A stretch of 64,000 nt of DNA from Bradyrhizobium amphicarpaeae (GCF_002266435.3 NZ_CP029426.2:4060001-4124000); one strand, 5' to 3'; numbered from the stretch's first letter, positions 28,910 to 38,833 are shown. The notes: generated from the sequence alone by a model not told the origin. Made by a program: numbers and translations.

Positions 28910-30091
28910 ATGACCATGGCTGCGGCGATGCAAAGCCGGACGGCAGAAGCGCCAGCGCGGTCGAGAGCGAGCCGTATCGCGCATGTCGATATCGTCACCG
29001 ATCTCGGCGCCGCCGAGGCGATCTGGCGCGTCTTGGAGCAGCCCGGCCATCTCTTCACGCCCTATCAGCGGTTTGATCTGCTGAGCCCCTGGCAGCGACT
29101 GGTCGGCGAGCGCGAGGGTGCGCGCCCCTTCGTCGTCATCGCCCGCGACGATGATCACAGGCCGCTGCTGCTGCTGCCCCTCACGCTGCGCCAAAGCCAC
29201 GGCGTGCGCACGGCCTGCTTCATGGGCGGCAAGCATACGACCTTCAACATGGGCCTGTGGAACGCCGCATGTGCCGCGCAGACCGTTGCCGCCGATCTCG
29301 ATATGCTGTTTGCGCCGCTCCGCGAGCACGTCGACGTGCTCGTGCTGACGCAGCAGCCGCAGCGCTGGCACGGCCAGCAGAACCCGTTTGCAGCTCTGCC
29401 ACGACAGAGCCCGATCAACGGCTGTCCGCAACTGGTGATGGAGCCGGGCGGGCCGCCGGCATCGCGGATCAGCAATTCCTTCCGCCGCCGCCTCAAGAGC
29501 AAGGAAAAGAAGCTCCAGGCTCTCGCCGGATATCGCTATCACCTTGCCACCTCGGACGCGGACGTCACCCGCCTGCTCGACTGGTTCTTCCGCGTCAAGC
29601 CGGTGCGGATGGCAGAGCAGAAGCTCCCGAACGTCTTCGCCGAGCCGGGCGTCGAACAGTTCGTCCGCAGCGCCTGCCTTGCGCCGCGCGGTGAAGGCCG
29701 CGCCATCGACATCCATGCGCTCGAATGCGACGACGAGGTGATTGCGATCTTCGCCGGTGTCGCCGACGGCGAGCGCTTCTCGATGATGTTCAACACCTAC
29801 ACGATGTCCGAGCACGCCCGCTACAGCCCCGGCCTGATCCTGATGCGCTACATCATCGATCGCTACGCCGAGCGCGGCTACCGCTCGCTCGACCTCGGCA
29901 TCGGTTCGGATGACTACAAGCGGATGTTCTGCAAGGACGACGAAGAGATCTTCGACAGTTTTGTGCCGCTGACTTCGCGCGGCAGGCTGGCCGCGATGGC
30001 GATGTCATCGCTCAGCCACGGCAAGCGGCTGGTGAAGCAGAACCAGATGCTGTTCGATCTGGCCCGCCGCGTGCGGCAGGCGTTCGGGTAG
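28910..30091 (+). CDS. CelD/BcsL-like GNAT-family acetyltransferase
   Basis: 393 residues. The C-terminal half carries the FemAB/GNAT-like domain of the CelD family (EVIAIFAGVADGERFSMMFN, then RYSPGLILMRYIIDRYAERG and SLDLGIGSDDYK). CelD-type proteins are linked to cellulose and exopolysaccharide production, possibly by acetylating sugars or lipid precursors. It is divergent from the NodB-like gene and upstream of the ExoP-like co-polymerase, consistent with a surface-polysaccharide role. The start is the ATG at 28910. Confidence 0.85.
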   Translation: MTMAAAMQSRTAEAPARSRASRIAHVDIVTDLGAAEAIWRVLEQPGHLFTPYQRFDLLSPWQRLVGEREGARPFVVIARDDDHRPLLLLPLTLRQSHGVRTACFMGGKHTTFNMGLWNAACAAQTVAADLDMLFAPLREHVDVLVLTQQPQRWHGQQNPFAALPRQSPINGCPQLVMEPGGPPASRISNSFRRRLKSKEKKLQALAGYRYHLATSDADVTRLLDWFFRVKPVRMAEQKLPNVFAEPGVEQFVRSACLAPRGEGRAIDIHALECDDEVIAIFAGVADGERFSMMFNTYTMSEHARYSPGLILMRYIIDRYAERGYRSLDLGIGSDDYKRMFCKDDEEIFDSFVPLTSRGRLAAMAMSSLSHGKRLVKQNQMLFDLARRVRQAFG

Positions 30092-30113
30092 CTCTCACCG
30101 CTTGCACGGCTGC

Positions 30114-30267
30114 ACTCCTTCTCCCCTTGTGGGAGAAGGTCGCGCGAAGCGCCGGATGAGGGGTATCTATCGTCTGGCTGAAAACGAAATGGGACTCGCG
30201 GAGCGAAACCCCTCACCCGTCTCGCCGCTAACGCGGCGAGCCACCCTCTCCCACAAGGGGAGAGGGC
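30114..30267. repeat. Interspersed inverted repeat
   Basis: A 154-bp element whose ends are near-complementary: CTCCCCTTGTGGGAG near 30121-30135 and CTCCCACAAGGGGAG near 30248-30262. The interior contains a further GC-rich pair (CTCGCCGC...GCGGCGAG). It sits between convergent genes; its type is common in Bradyrhizobium intergenic regions. Confidence 0.75.
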
Positions 30268-30275
30268 AAGATCAA

Positions 30276-32603
30276 CTACGCCGCCACCACGCGCGGCGCT
30301 TCCGCGGCACCGGACGCCTGCACCGGCTTGCTCAGCATGGTCACTTCGCTGAATCCGACCGCCCTCAGCTGCTCGCACATCAGCGTGCGCGCATCGATCG
30401 CCATCGACGCATCGGGCACCACGACGGCGCGGGCATGCGCCGTCAGCAGTTCGGCCGGAAGGTCGGAGGCGCTGCCGGCGTCGATCAGCACGTGATCATA
30501 GGCGCGCAGCAGCGCGTCGATCGCGAGCGTCACGCGCGGCGATTGCAGCACGCTGCGGTCGAAGCCGGGACGGCCGGCCATGACGAGATGCAGCCGCGAC
30601 AGCTTGTCCTTCGTGATGATTTGCGCGAACGAGGCCTCGCCCTGCATCAGCTCGGCTAGGCCGGGCGCCGACGCATCGACGGACACCGCGGCAATCGTCG
30701 GCGAAGACGCGGCGAGATCGACCACGACGACGCGGGCCTGGCGCGCCAGATGCCGGGCCAGCGTCAGCGTCGACAGCGTGATGGCTTCGCCGGAAGCGGT
30801 GCCGAGCACCGTGACCTTTTTCGCCGCGGCACCCGCGGCGCGCAGGCTGTCGGCCAGATTTTCGATCTCGGTGAATTCAGTGACATCGGCAACTTCCGCC
30901 ATCTCCGGCTGAAGCGGCGCCAGCTCCGCCATGACCGGATCGGCGATCGGCTCGACCTCCGGCTGAACGACCGGCTGGGCAACGGATTCCTGGCGCAACG
31001 GCGCCTGCGTCTGCACCGGCCCGAGCGCAGCCACCGTGCGCGGCGCGGTCTGGCTCAGCAGCTCGCCGGTGACGACGAGGCCGGAGGAGAGCAGCAGCGT
31101 TGCGATCGTCGCGATCAGCACGATCGGCAGCTTCTTCGGATAGGCCGGCGTGTTCGAGACGATAGCGCGCGAGATGACGCGGCCGTCGGTCGGCGCGGTG
31201 TCGATGGTCTCGCGGGTATTGGCCTCGCGATACTTGGCGAGATAGCTCTCGAGCAGATCGCGCTGCGCCTTGGCCTCACGCTCCAGCGCGCGGAGCTGGA
31301 CGTCCTGGCCGTTGGTCGAGGTCGCCTGCTTCTTGAGCTGCTCGAGGCTCACGGTCATGCCATCGACCCGGCCGCTGGCGATGCGCGCGTCGCTTTCGAG
31401 CGAGCGGGAAATCTTGGCCGCCTCGTCGCGGATTTGATTGTCGAGGTCGCCAAGCTGCGCCTTCAGCTCCTTGATCCTCGGGTGGTTGCCAAGCAGCGTG
31501 GACGATTGCTCGGCGAGCTGCGCGCGCAACGTTACCCGTTGCTCCGACAGCCGCCGCATCAATTCAGAGTTCACGACCTCGGACGCCTCGATCGGCTTGC
31601 CGCTCTGGAGCATCTCCTTGATCAGCCGCGCCTTGGATTCCGCATCCGCCTTCATCGAGCGCGCATTGTTGAGCTGGGTGTTGACCTCGCCCATCTGCTG
31701 GTTCGACAGCGTGGTGTTGTTGGTGCCGATGAACAGGCTGGACTTGGAACGGAAGTCCTCGACCCTGGCCTCGGCGTCGGAGACCTTCTTGCGCAGGCTC
31801 TCGATCTCGCCGGCGAGCCACTGGCTGGCGTTCTTGGCCTGCTCCTGACGCGCACCCTGCTGCAGCACGAGATAGCCGTCGGCGATCGAGTTGGCGACGC
31901 GCGCGGCCAGATCGGGATCGGCGGACTGGAATTCGACAACGATCACGCGCGACTTGTCGACGGCGTAGGCCTGCAGACGGTCGTAATAGGCATCGAGCAC
32001 GCGCTCTTCCGGCGTCATCGAGAACGGATCGCGACCGATCCCGATCATCGCAGCCAGCGACTTCAGCGGCGAGATGCCTTGCAGCACCGGATCGAATTCG
32101 GGGCGTTCGGCGAGCTTGTTCTTCTTGATGATCTCGCGCGCCAGATCGCGCGACAGCACCAGCTGCACCTGGCTGGTGACGGCCTCGGCGTCGAGCGCCT
32201 GGCGCTCCTCGGTGCGGTCGCTGCTCGGGCGCAGGAACACGTTCTCGCGGCCGTCGATGAGAATGCGCGATTCGGATTTGTAGCGCGGCGTGACGAGATT
32301 GACGATGGCCACGGATGCGACGAGCGCCAGCACCGTCGGCACGATGATCCAGCGACGCTTGCGCGCCAATGCCGCGCCGAGCGCGTGCAGGTCGATATCG
32401 CCGGATTCGACTTGTGCCTGCTTGGTGACAACAGGCGCAGGCCTGACTTCGGTCTTCTCGATTCCAGACTCGACCTTGCGCTCGACCTTGACCTCAGCTT
32501 TGGGCGCAACTTCGGCTTTAGGCGCGACTTCGGCTTTGGACTTTGCAACAGCCCGCGCAACAACGGCCTTGTCCTTGCCGGCACGCCAGAACGCTAAACG
32601 CAT
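30276..32603 (-). CDS. Exopolysaccharide co-polymerase (Wzz/Wzc, ExoP-like) with degenerate kinase domain
   Basis: 775 residues. It has a Wzz chain-length domain between two membrane helices (first near residue 95, second near 500), a long coiled coil of about 200 residues in the periplasm, and a C-terminal cytoplasmic domain related to BY-kinases. That domain lacks a usable P-loop: the Walker A region reads GTASGEAIT with no lysine, and Walker A' is VVVVDLAAS without the second Asp. No C-terminal tyrosine cluster is seen. It probably sets chain length and aids export without kinase activity. The ATG at 32601-32603 has GGGAG 8 bases upstream. Confidence 0.9.
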   Translation of the reverse strand: MRLAFWRAGKDKAVVARAVAKSKAEVAPKAEVAPKAEVKVERKVESGIEKTEVRPAPVVTKQAQVESGDIDLHALGAALARKRRWIIVPTVLALVASVAIVNLVTPRYKSESRILIDGRENVFLRPSSDRTEERQALDAEAVTSQVQLVLSRDLAREIIKKNKLAERPEFDPVLQGISPLKSLAAMIGIGRDPFSMTPEERVLDAYYDRLQAYAVDKSRVIVVEFQSADPDLAARVANSIADGYLVLQQGARQEQAKNASQWLAGEIESLRKKVSDAEARVEDFRSKSSLFIGTNNTTLSNQQMGEVNTQLNNARSMKADAESKARLIKEMLQSGKPIEASEVVNSELMRRLSEQRVTLRAQLAEQSSTLLGNHPRIKELKAQLGDLDNQIRDEAAKISRSLESDARIASGRVDGMTVSLEQLKKQATSTNGQDVQLRALEREAKAQRDLLESYLAKYREANTRETIDTAPTDGRVISRAIVSNTPAYPKKLPIVLIATIATLLLSSGLVVTGELLSQTAPRTVAALGPVQTQAPLRQESVAQPVVQPEVEPIADPVMAELAPLQPEMAEVADVTEFTEIENLADSLRAAGAAAKKVTVLGTASGEAITLSTLTLARHLARQARVVVVDLAASSPTIAAVSVDASAPGLAELMQGEASFAQIITKDKLSRLHLVMAGRPGFDRSVLQSPRVTLAIDALLRAYDHVLIDAGSASDLPAELLTAHARAVVVPDASMAIDARTLMCEQLRAVGFSEVTMLSKPVQASGAAEAPRVVAA

Positions 32604-32807
32604 CGAACACTCCCGCAGGGGCAACGCCACCAAGCTACCTCAACCGGGGCGATTACACTCCATTAAGGTTGCCGCTGGGTTAATCGCGGCATGCGGCGAC
32701 TTGCGCAGGCGCAGTCGTCACCGTTTGTTAACCACGAGGCCCCTTAATCCGTCTCGATATTTCCCTGGGATTGTTCGGCATTTGCCATCGAGCGCTGGTT
32801 TTGATTT

Positions 32808-33941
32808 ATGCCCCCCTCTCCTGACCGGCCGCTTCGCATCCTGCACGCCGTGCGTGCTCCGGTCGGCGGCATCTTCCGCCACATCCTCGACGTCGCCAAC
32901 GGCCAGGTCGACCGCGGCCATCATGTCGGCATCCTCGCCGACAGTCTGACCGGCGGCGAGCGTGCCGACAAGGCGCTTGCCGAGCTCGCGCCGCGGCTCA
33001 AGCTCGGCGTGCACCGGCTCGCGATTCGCCGCGAGCCGTCACCGGACGATGTCCTGGTCTGGCTTCGCATGCGGCGCCTGATCGCCACGCTCAAGCCCGA
33101 CGTCATGCACGGCCACGGCGCCAAAGCCGGCGCCTTCATCCGGATGCGGCGACGCTCCGACGACACCATCCGCATCTACACGCCGCATGGCGGCTCGCTG
33201 CATTATCCCCTCAACACCTTCAAGGGCGAGTTTTACGCGCGGCTGGAGCGGACGCTGATGGACGCGACCGACCTGTTCCTGTTCGAGAGCGCATTCGCCC
33301 GCGACACCTATCAACGCATCGTCGGCACGCCCAAGGGCGTGGTGCGCTGCGTCTTCAACGGCGTCACGCCCGAGGAATTCGAGCCCGTCGTGACCGCCGA
33401 CGATGCCACCGACCTCTGCTATGTCGGCGAGTTCAGACACATCAAGGGCGCCGATCTGCTGGTCGATGCCGTGGCGCGCCTGCACGAGGGCGGCAAGAAG
33501 GTCAAGCTGACGCTCGGCGGGGACGGTGAGGAAACCGCGGCGCTGAAGGCGCAGGTCGAGAGGCTCGGCCTCACCAATGCGATCCGCTTCATCGGTCACG
33601 TCAAGGCGCGCTACGGCTTCTCCAAGGGACGGCTGCTCGTCGTCCCCTCGCGCGGCGATTCCATGCCCTATGTCGTGATCGAGGCCGGCGCGGCCGGCAT
33701 TCCCATGATCGCATCGCGTATCGGCGGCATCCCCGAGATCTTCGGCTCCGACAGCCCGGCTCTGTTCGCACCGAGCAATTCCGAGGCCATGGCGGAAGCC
33801 ATCGCTGCTGCGCTCGATGATCCGCAGACCACCGCGCAGCGCGCCGTCGCCTTACGCGAACGCATCTCGGCGCATTTCTCGCAAGCCGCCATGGTCGACG
33901 GCGTGATCGCCGGCTATCGCGACGCATTCGCCAATCATTAA
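32808..33941 (+). CDS. Glycosyltransferase family 4
   Basis: A 377-residue GT-B retaining glycosyltransferase. The N-terminal acceptor domain starts LRILHAVRAPVGGIFRHI, and the C-terminal donor domain contains VPSRGDSMPYVVIEAGAAGI with the EX7E motif typical of GT4. It presumably adds a sugar to the lipid-linked repeat unit at the cytoplasmic membrane face. Divergent from the ExoP-like gene and followed after 60 bp by the initiating phosphotransferase. Confidence 0.92.
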   Translation: MPPSPDRPLRILHAVRAPVGGIFRHILDVANGQVDRGHHVGILADSLTGGERADKALAELAPRLKLGVHRLAIRREPSPDDVLVWLRMRRLIATLKPDVMHGHGAKAGAFIRMRRRSDDTIRIYTPHGGSLHYPLNTFKGEFYARLERTLMDATDLFLFESAFARDTYQRIVGTPKGVVRCVFNGVTPEEFEPVVTADDATDLCYVGEFRHIKGADLLVDAVARLHEGGKKVKLTLGGDGEETAALKAQVERLGLTNAIRFIGHVKARYGFSKGRLLVVPSRGDSMPYVVIEAGAAGIPMIASRIGGIPEIFGSDSPALFAPSNSEAMAEAIAAALDDPQTTAQRAVALRERISAHFSQAAMVDGVIAGYRDAFANH

Positions 33942-34001
33942 CCATCCTTAAGCCCGCTTTAGAAAATCTTCCGATTTGTTCGATACTCCAAGGACCAGGG
34001 G

Positions 34002-35609
34002 ATGCCGCCCGGGGTGCCAATGCCATTGGCCCGCGGGTGCTTGAAATGGACGTGGACGCCCGTGGAACCGCTCAACGCACGCTCGATGCTCGATGCCGCG
34101 ACCAGCGCCGCGGCGAAACCCGCTGACCAACCCTTCGTGGAGCGTCGCCGCCGGCTCTCGCCTGCAGCCCTCGAAGTCGTCAACCAGAAAGTCGCCCGCG
34201 CCTATTCGCCGATCGTGATCACCGGCTTCGTGCGCCTGGCCGACTTCGCGCTGCTAAGCCTCGTCGGCATCGCGCTCTATGTCGGCTATGTCATGCAGCT
34301 CTCCGGCTTCAGCTGGGTCTATCCGGCCGAGGTCATCGCCGTATCGATCGCCGCCGTGATCTGCTTCCAGGCCGCCGACATCTATCAGGTGCAGTTGTTC
34401 CGCGGTCAGCTCCGGCAGATGACGCGGATGATCTCGTCATGGTCGTTCGTCTTTCTGCTGTTCATCGGCATCTCCTTCTTCGCCAAATACGGCAGTGAGA
34501 TCTCGCGGCTGTGGCTGGCGGCCTTCTACTTCCTCGGGCTCGCCGCGCTGATCGCCGAGCGCCTGTTGCTGCGCTCGCTAGTGCGCGGCTGGGCGCGCCA
34601 GGGCCGGCTCGACCGCCGCACCATCATCGTCGGCTCCGACAGCAATGGCGAGCAGCTGGTCGAAGCGCTGAAGGCGCAGGAGGATTCCGACATTCACGTG
34701 CTCGGCGTGTTCGACGACCGCAACGACAGCCGCGCGCTCGACACCTGTGCCGGCGCGCCCAAGCTCGGCAAGGTCGACGACATCGTCGAATTCGCCCGCC
34801 GTACCCGGATCGATCTCGTGCTGTTCGCGCTGCCGATCTCGGCGGAGACGCGCATCCTGGAAATGCTGAAGAAGCTCTGGGTGCTGCCGGTCGACATCCG
34901 CCTCTCCGCCCACACCAACAAGCTTCGCTTCCGGCCCCGCTCCTATTCCTATCTCGGCGACGTGCCGACGCTCGACGTGTTCGAGGCGCCGATCACCGAC
35001 TGGGACCTGGTGATGAAATGGCTGTTCGACCGCGTCGTCGGCAGCCTCGCGCTGCTCGCGGCCCTGCCGGTGATGGGACTGGTGGCGCTGGCGGTGAAGC
35101 TCGACAGCCCGGGCCCGGCGCTGTTCCGCCAGAAGCGCTTCGGCTTCAACAACGAGCGCATCGACGTCTACAAGTTCCGCTCGATGTATCACCATCAGGC
35201 CGATCCGACCGCTTCGAAGGTCGTGACCAAGAACGATCCGCGCGTCACCCGTGTCGGGCGCTTCATCCGCAAGACCAGCCTCGACGAGCTGCCGCAACTC
35301 TTCAACGTGGTCTTCTCCGGCAATCTCTCTTTGGTCGGTCCGCGCCCGCATGCGGTGCAGGGCAAGCTGCAGAGCCGGCTGTTCGACGAGGCCGTCGACG
35401 GCTATTTCGCCCGCCACCGCGTCAAGCCCGGCATCACCGGCTGGGCCCAGATCAACGGCTGGCGCGGCGAGATCGACAACCAGGAGAAGATCCAGAAGCG
35501 CGTCGAGTTCGACCTCTATTACATCGAGAACTGGTCGGTGCTGTTCGACCTCTACATTCTCCTGAAGACGCCGGTCTCGCTGCTGACCAAGAACGAGAAC
35601 GCGTATTGA
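34002..35609 (+). CDS. Undecaprenyl-phosphate glucose-phosphotransferase (WcaJ/PssY type)
   Basis: Starts lipid-linked polysaccharide synthesis by transferring sugar-1-phosphate to undecaprenyl phosphate. 535 residues: four N-terminal membrane helices, a Rossmann-like CoA-binding-type domain ([20 protein letters not shown]), a fifth membrane segment, then the catalytic HPT domain with [32 protein letters not shown] and [17 protein letters not shown]. The ATG at 34002 has AAGGA 7 bases upstream; GTG 34062 and ATG 34089 are alternative starts. Confidence 0.93.
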   Translation: MPPGVPMPLARGCLKWTWTPVEPLNARSMLDAATSAAAKPADQPFVERRRRLSPAALEVVNQKVARAYSPIVITGFVRLADFALLSLVGIALYVGYVMQLSGFSWVYPAEVIAVSIAAVICFQAADIYQVQLFRGQLRQMTRMISSWSFVFLLFIGISFFAKYGSEISRLWLAAFYFLGLAALIAERLLLRSLVRGWARQGRLDRRTIIVGSDSNGEQLVEALKAQEDSDIHVLGVFDDRNDSRALDTCAGAPKLGKVDDIVEFARRTRIDLVLFALPISAETRILEMLKKLWVLPVDIRLSAHTNKLRFRPRSYSYLGDVPTLDVFEAPITDWDLVMKWLFDRVVGSLALLAALPVMGLVALAVKLDSPGPALFRQKRFGFNNERIDVYKFRSMYHHQADPTASKVVTKNDPRVTRVGRFIRKTSLDELPQLFNVVFSGNLSLVGPRPHAVQGKLQSRLFDEAVDGYFARHRVKPGITGWAQINGWRGEIDNQEKIQKRVEFDLYYIENWSVLFDLYILLKTPVSLLTKNENAY

Positions 35610-35628
35610 ATCGAATGCTTCAAGGACG

Positions 35629-35736
35629 CGCTGTCATCGCCCGGCTTGACCGGGCGATCCAGTAAACGCTGGCGGCGAACGTCGCCATTGACAGCGCGGA
35701 GTACTGGATGCCCCGGCTTCGCGGGGCATGACAGCG
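35629..35736. repeat. Interspersed inverted repeat
   Basis: 108 bp with outer arms CGCTGTCAT and ATGACAGCG and internal CGCCCGG/CCGGGCG and CCCCG/CGGGG hairpins. It is of the Bradyrhizobium intergenic-repeat type and lies between the phosphotransferase and ligase genes, which may still be co-transcribed. Confidence 0.75.
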
Positions 35737-35772
35737 GAAGTTGTGTGTACGAGTAGCGTGAGCGTGTGATTG

Positions 35773-37029
35773 ATGGCGTATGCGGCAACAGCCGGGGACA
35801 TGAATGCAGCGGTTCGCGCTGCGCCCGGCGTGCTGGCCCTGCAGCGCGCGCTGGTGTGGCTGGTCGGCGCCTCCGGCGCGGTCGTCTTCATCGAACCGAG
35901 CCCCTACGAGATCACGACGCTGCTCGCGGCCGTCATTTTCTTCGCCACCGGCCTGCGGCTGCGGCTCGCGCTGATGCCGCTGGTGTTGATGCTGGTGCTG
36001 CTCAATGTCGGCTACACCATCAGCGCGATCCCGCTGTACGGGCAGTCCGAGGTGACGAGCTGGATCGCGACCTCCTGGTACATGGCGGTGACGGTGGTGT
36101 TCTTCGCGATGGTCACGTCCGAGGACACTGCGGCCAGGCTCGACATGCTCCGCCGCGGCCTCGTGGTCGGGGCGATGATCGCCTCGCTGCTGGCGGTTGC
36201 CGGCTATTTCCATTTGGTGCCCGGCGGCAACGACCTGCTCACGCTCTACGGACGCGCGCGCGGCACGTTCAAGGACCCCAACGTGCTCGGCGCCTTCCTG
36301 ATCCTGCCGGCGCTGTTCTCGCTGCAGAGCGTGGTTTCGGACAGACTGGGGAAGGCCTTCCGCAACGTCATCGCCTTCGGCATCATGTCGCTCGCGATCC
36401 TGCTTGCCTTCTCGCGTGCCGCGTGGGGCGGCCTGGTGCTGACCTCCGCCTTCATGCTGGCGCTGATGGTGCTGACCAGCCGCACCAACGCGCAGCGCTC
36501 GCGCATCATCGTCATGGCGATCGTCGCCGCCGTGGTGGGCCTTGCGCTGATCGCGGTGCTGCTGTCGTTCGATTCCACCGCCGAGATGTTCAAGCAGCGC
36601 GCGAGCTTCGACCAGAGCTACGACGAGGGCCGCTTCGGCCGGTTCGGCCGCCACATCCTGGGTGCGGAGATGGCGCTCGACCTGCCGTTCGGCATCGGCC
36701 CCCTGCAATTCCACCGCTTCTTCCCCGAGGACACCCACAACTCCTATCTCAACGCTTTCATATCCGGCGGCTGGCTGTCCGGCGTGTGTTATCCCGCGCT
36801 GGTCTTCACCACCGTCATCATGGGCTTCAGGCACATCTTCGTCCCTGTGCCCTGGCAGCGCGCCTATCTCGCAGTCTTCTCCGCCTTCGTCGGCACCGTC
36901 GGCGAGAGCTTCGTGATCGACACCGACCACTGGCGGCACTTCTGGATGATGCTGGGCGCGATGTGGGGCATGATCGCGGCCGCGCAGATCTACAAGATCA
37001 GGGCCGGCGAGGACGCGTCTTCAGCTTGA
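35773..37029 (+). CDS. O-antigen ligase/polymerase family (Wzy_C) membrane protein
   Basis: 418 residues with about ten to twelve transmembrane helices and the large-loop motif of the family: FGIGPLQFHRFFPEDTHNSY. Members polymerise repeat units (Wzy) or ligate polysaccharide to lipid A core (WaaL). Given the adjacent co-polymerase and initiating transferase, a polymerase role is plausible. The ATG at 35773 is preferred to the TTG one codon earlier. Its last 32 bases overlap the convergent MarR gene. Confidence 0.9.
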   Translation: MAYAATAGDMNAAVRAAPGVLALQRALVWLVGASGAVVFIEPSPYEITTLLAAVIFFATGLRLRLALMPLVLMLVLLNVGYTISAIPLYGQSEVTSWIATSWYMAVTVVFFAMVTSEDTAARLDMLRRGLVVGAMIASLLAVAGYFHLVPGGNDLLTLYGRARGTFKDPNVLGAFLILPALFSLQSVVSDRLGKAFRNVIAFGIMSLAILLAFSRAAWGGLVLTSAFMLALMVLTSRTNAQRSRIIVMAIVAAVVGLALIAVLLSFDSTAEMFKQRASFDQSYDEGRFGRFGRHILGAEMALDLPFGIGPLQFHRFFPEDTHNSYLNAFISGGWLSGVCYPALVFTTVIMGFRHIFVPVPWQRAYLAVFSAFVGTVGESFVIDTDHWRHFWMMLGAMWGMIAAAQIYKIRAGEDASSA

Positions 37030-37537
37030 GGGCCGGACGTTTCTCCGGCGGCGTGTCGAGCAGTCCCTTCAGCGCTTCGGTTGCCGCGAGCACGCCCTTG
37101 TAGCCGTCATGGGCGAAGCGCAGCAGCAGGCGCAACTCCTCCTCGGAATAACCGCCGAACACCTTCTCCATCGCCTGCTGCATCGGCACGTAGAATTGGC
37201 CGATCTTCATCGCCGCCTCCGGCACGACCGCGATGAAGACCTTGCGGCGATCGGCGTCGTCGCGCTCGCGGCGGACGAGGCCGGCCTTTTCGAGCCGGTC
37301 GACCACGCCGGTAATGGCGCCGGTCGTGAGGCCCGTGACCTCGGCGAGCCGGCCCGCGGTGACGCGGCCCTCGAGGTACAGGATGTCCATGCATTCGAGG
37401 TCGGAATTGGCAATTCCGGCAACGTTGGCAACGGTTTGCCCGTAAAGCACGCCCTGCGCGGACGACCGGCGCATCGCCTCCTCGAGCTCTTGCAGCAGCG
37501 CAGCACGCGCCTTCGTCCTTGACAAGGTCGGCCTCAT
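36998..37537 (-). CDS. MarR-family transcriptional regulator
   Basis: 179 residues with a winged helix-turn-helix: AGRLAEVTGLTTGAITGVVD is the recognition region, and RLEKAGLVRRERDDADRRKV forms the wing. The C-terminal helices make the dimer. It is divergent from the FAD-dependent monooxygenase gene, with two TATCTTAG copies and an inverted repeat in the 84-bp gap, which suggests it represses that gene and itself in response to an aromatic compound. The ligand is unknown. Confidence 0.93.
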   Translation of the reverse strand: MRPTLSRTKARAALLQELEEAMRRSSAQGVLYGQTVANVAGIANSDLECMDILYLEGRVTAGRLAEVTGLTTGAITGVVDRLEKAGLVRRERDDADRRKVFIAVVPEAAMKIGQFYVPMQQAMEKVFGGYSEEELRLLLRFAHDGYKGVLAATEALKGLLDTPPEKRPALKLKTRPRRP

Positions 37538-37569
37538 ATCTTAGGCGATATATATCTTAGCCACTAAGA
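37537..37569. promoter_or_regulatory. Likely MarR operator
   Basis: Direct repeats TATCTTAG at 37537-37544 and 37553-37560, the second forming the inverted repeat TCTTAG-CCA-CTAAGA (37555-37569). The region is AT-rich against a GC-rich background and lies between the divergent MarR and monooxygenase genes. Confidence 0.6.
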
Positions 37570-37621
37570 GATTTAGCGACCGTAATTTCTCCTAGCACCA
37601 TGGAAACGTCGGGAGCAAGCC

Positions 37622-38818
37622 ATGTCCTATCGTCCCCGCAAGGCCCTGATCATTGGCGCCGGCATCGCCGGTCCCGTGGCCGCGATCCTGCTGCGCCGCG
37701 CCGGCATCGAATCCGCGATCTACGAGGCCTGGCCCTATTCGAAGGGTATCGGCGGCGGCCTTCAGATTGCGCCGAACGGCATGCAGGTGATGGACGAGAT
37801 CGGGCTTGCGAACGAGCTGATCAGCCGCGGCTCGGTCGCGGAGTCCTTCGACTTCTATTCGCAAGCCGGCGCAAAGCTCGGCTCGATCAATCGCGACATG
37901 GCACGGCGTTTCGGCCAGCCCGCGGTGAACGTGTGCCGCGCCGCGCTGAACGAGATCCTCATCGACAAGGCCTGGTGTGCCTGCGCCTCGCTCTATTTCG
38001 AGAAGCGCCTCATCAAAGTCGAGGATCGCGGCGACCAGCCGATCGTCGCCTATTTCGCCGACGGCACCACCGCCGAAGGCGACTTCCTGATCGGCGCCGA
38101 CGGCGTCCATTCGGTGGCACGCCGCCAGGTCGTGCCGGACGGGCCGCAACCCTTCAACACCGGGCTGATCGGCTTCGGCGGCTTCGTGCCGCATGCCGTC
38201 CTCGACGGCCAGTCGATCGGCCGGAATGTCGAGACCACGTTCGGCCAGAGCGGCTTCTTCGGCTACGGCTATTGCAGCCCGGATCCCAGCGACGGCGTGA
38301 TGTGGTGGAGCACTCAGCCAGCCCACGGCATGGATGCAGCGATGTTTCGCGCGCTCGACCAGGCAACGCTGAAGCAGCATTTGCGCGGCTTCCATCACGG
38401 CTGGCACGATCCGATCCCTGATATCATCGAAGCCGCCGAGAACATCGTGGTCACCGACACGCTCGACGTCGCGACCCTGCCGGCCTGGTCGCGCAAGCGT
38501 TCGCTGCTGATCGGGGACGCCGCGCACGCGACCAGCCCGCACGCGGGCCAGGGCGCTTCGCTCGCGCTCGAAGATGCGATGCGGCTCGCCCGCCTGATGC
38601 AGGAAGGCCAGGAGCTCGGCGCCACCTTCCAGGCCTTCGAGGCCGAGCGCCGCCCGCGCACCGAGAAGATCGTCGCGCTGGCGCGCCGCAACGGCAACAA
38701 CAAGCGCGAATTCAGCGCCACCGGCGCGTGGATGCGCAATCAGATGATGAAATTGCTGCTGCCGCTCGGCGCAAAGCACATGGATTTCATGTATGCTTAT
38801 GATGCACGGGCGGTGTAG
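37622..38818 (+). CDS. FAD-dependent aromatic monooxygenase (salicylate hydroxylase-like)
   Basis: 398-residue class A flavoprotein hydroxylase: GXGXXG dinucleotide motif in ALIIGAGIAGPVAAILLRRA (about 9-28), the DG motif in GDFLIGADGVHSVARRQV, and the GD motif in LLIGDAAHATSPHAGQGASL. Probably uses NAD(P)H and O2 to hydroxylate an aromatic or related substrate. It is controlled, by position, by the divergent MarR gene. The substrate cannot be told from sequence. Confidence 0.9.
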   Translation: MSYRPRKALIIGAGIAGPVAAILLRRAGIESAIYEAWPYSKGIGGGLQIAPNGMQVMDEIGLANELISRGSVAESFDFYSQAGAKLGSINRDMARRFGQPAVNVCRAALNEILIDKAWCACASLYFEKRLIKVEDRGDQPIVAYFADGTTAEGDFLIGADGVHSVARRQVVPDGPQPFNTGLIGFGGFVPHAVLDGQSIGRNVETTFGQSGFFGYGYCSPDPSDGVMWWSTQPAHGMDAAMFRALDQATLKQHLRGFHHGWHDPIPDIIEAAENIVVTDTLDVATLPAWSRKRSLLIGDAAHATSPHAGQGASLALEDAMRLARLMQEGQELGATFQAFEAERRPRTEKIVALARRNGNNKREFSATGAWMRNQMMKLLLPLGAKHMDFMYAYDARAV

Positions 38819-38833
38819 CCGGACGACCGGTGC

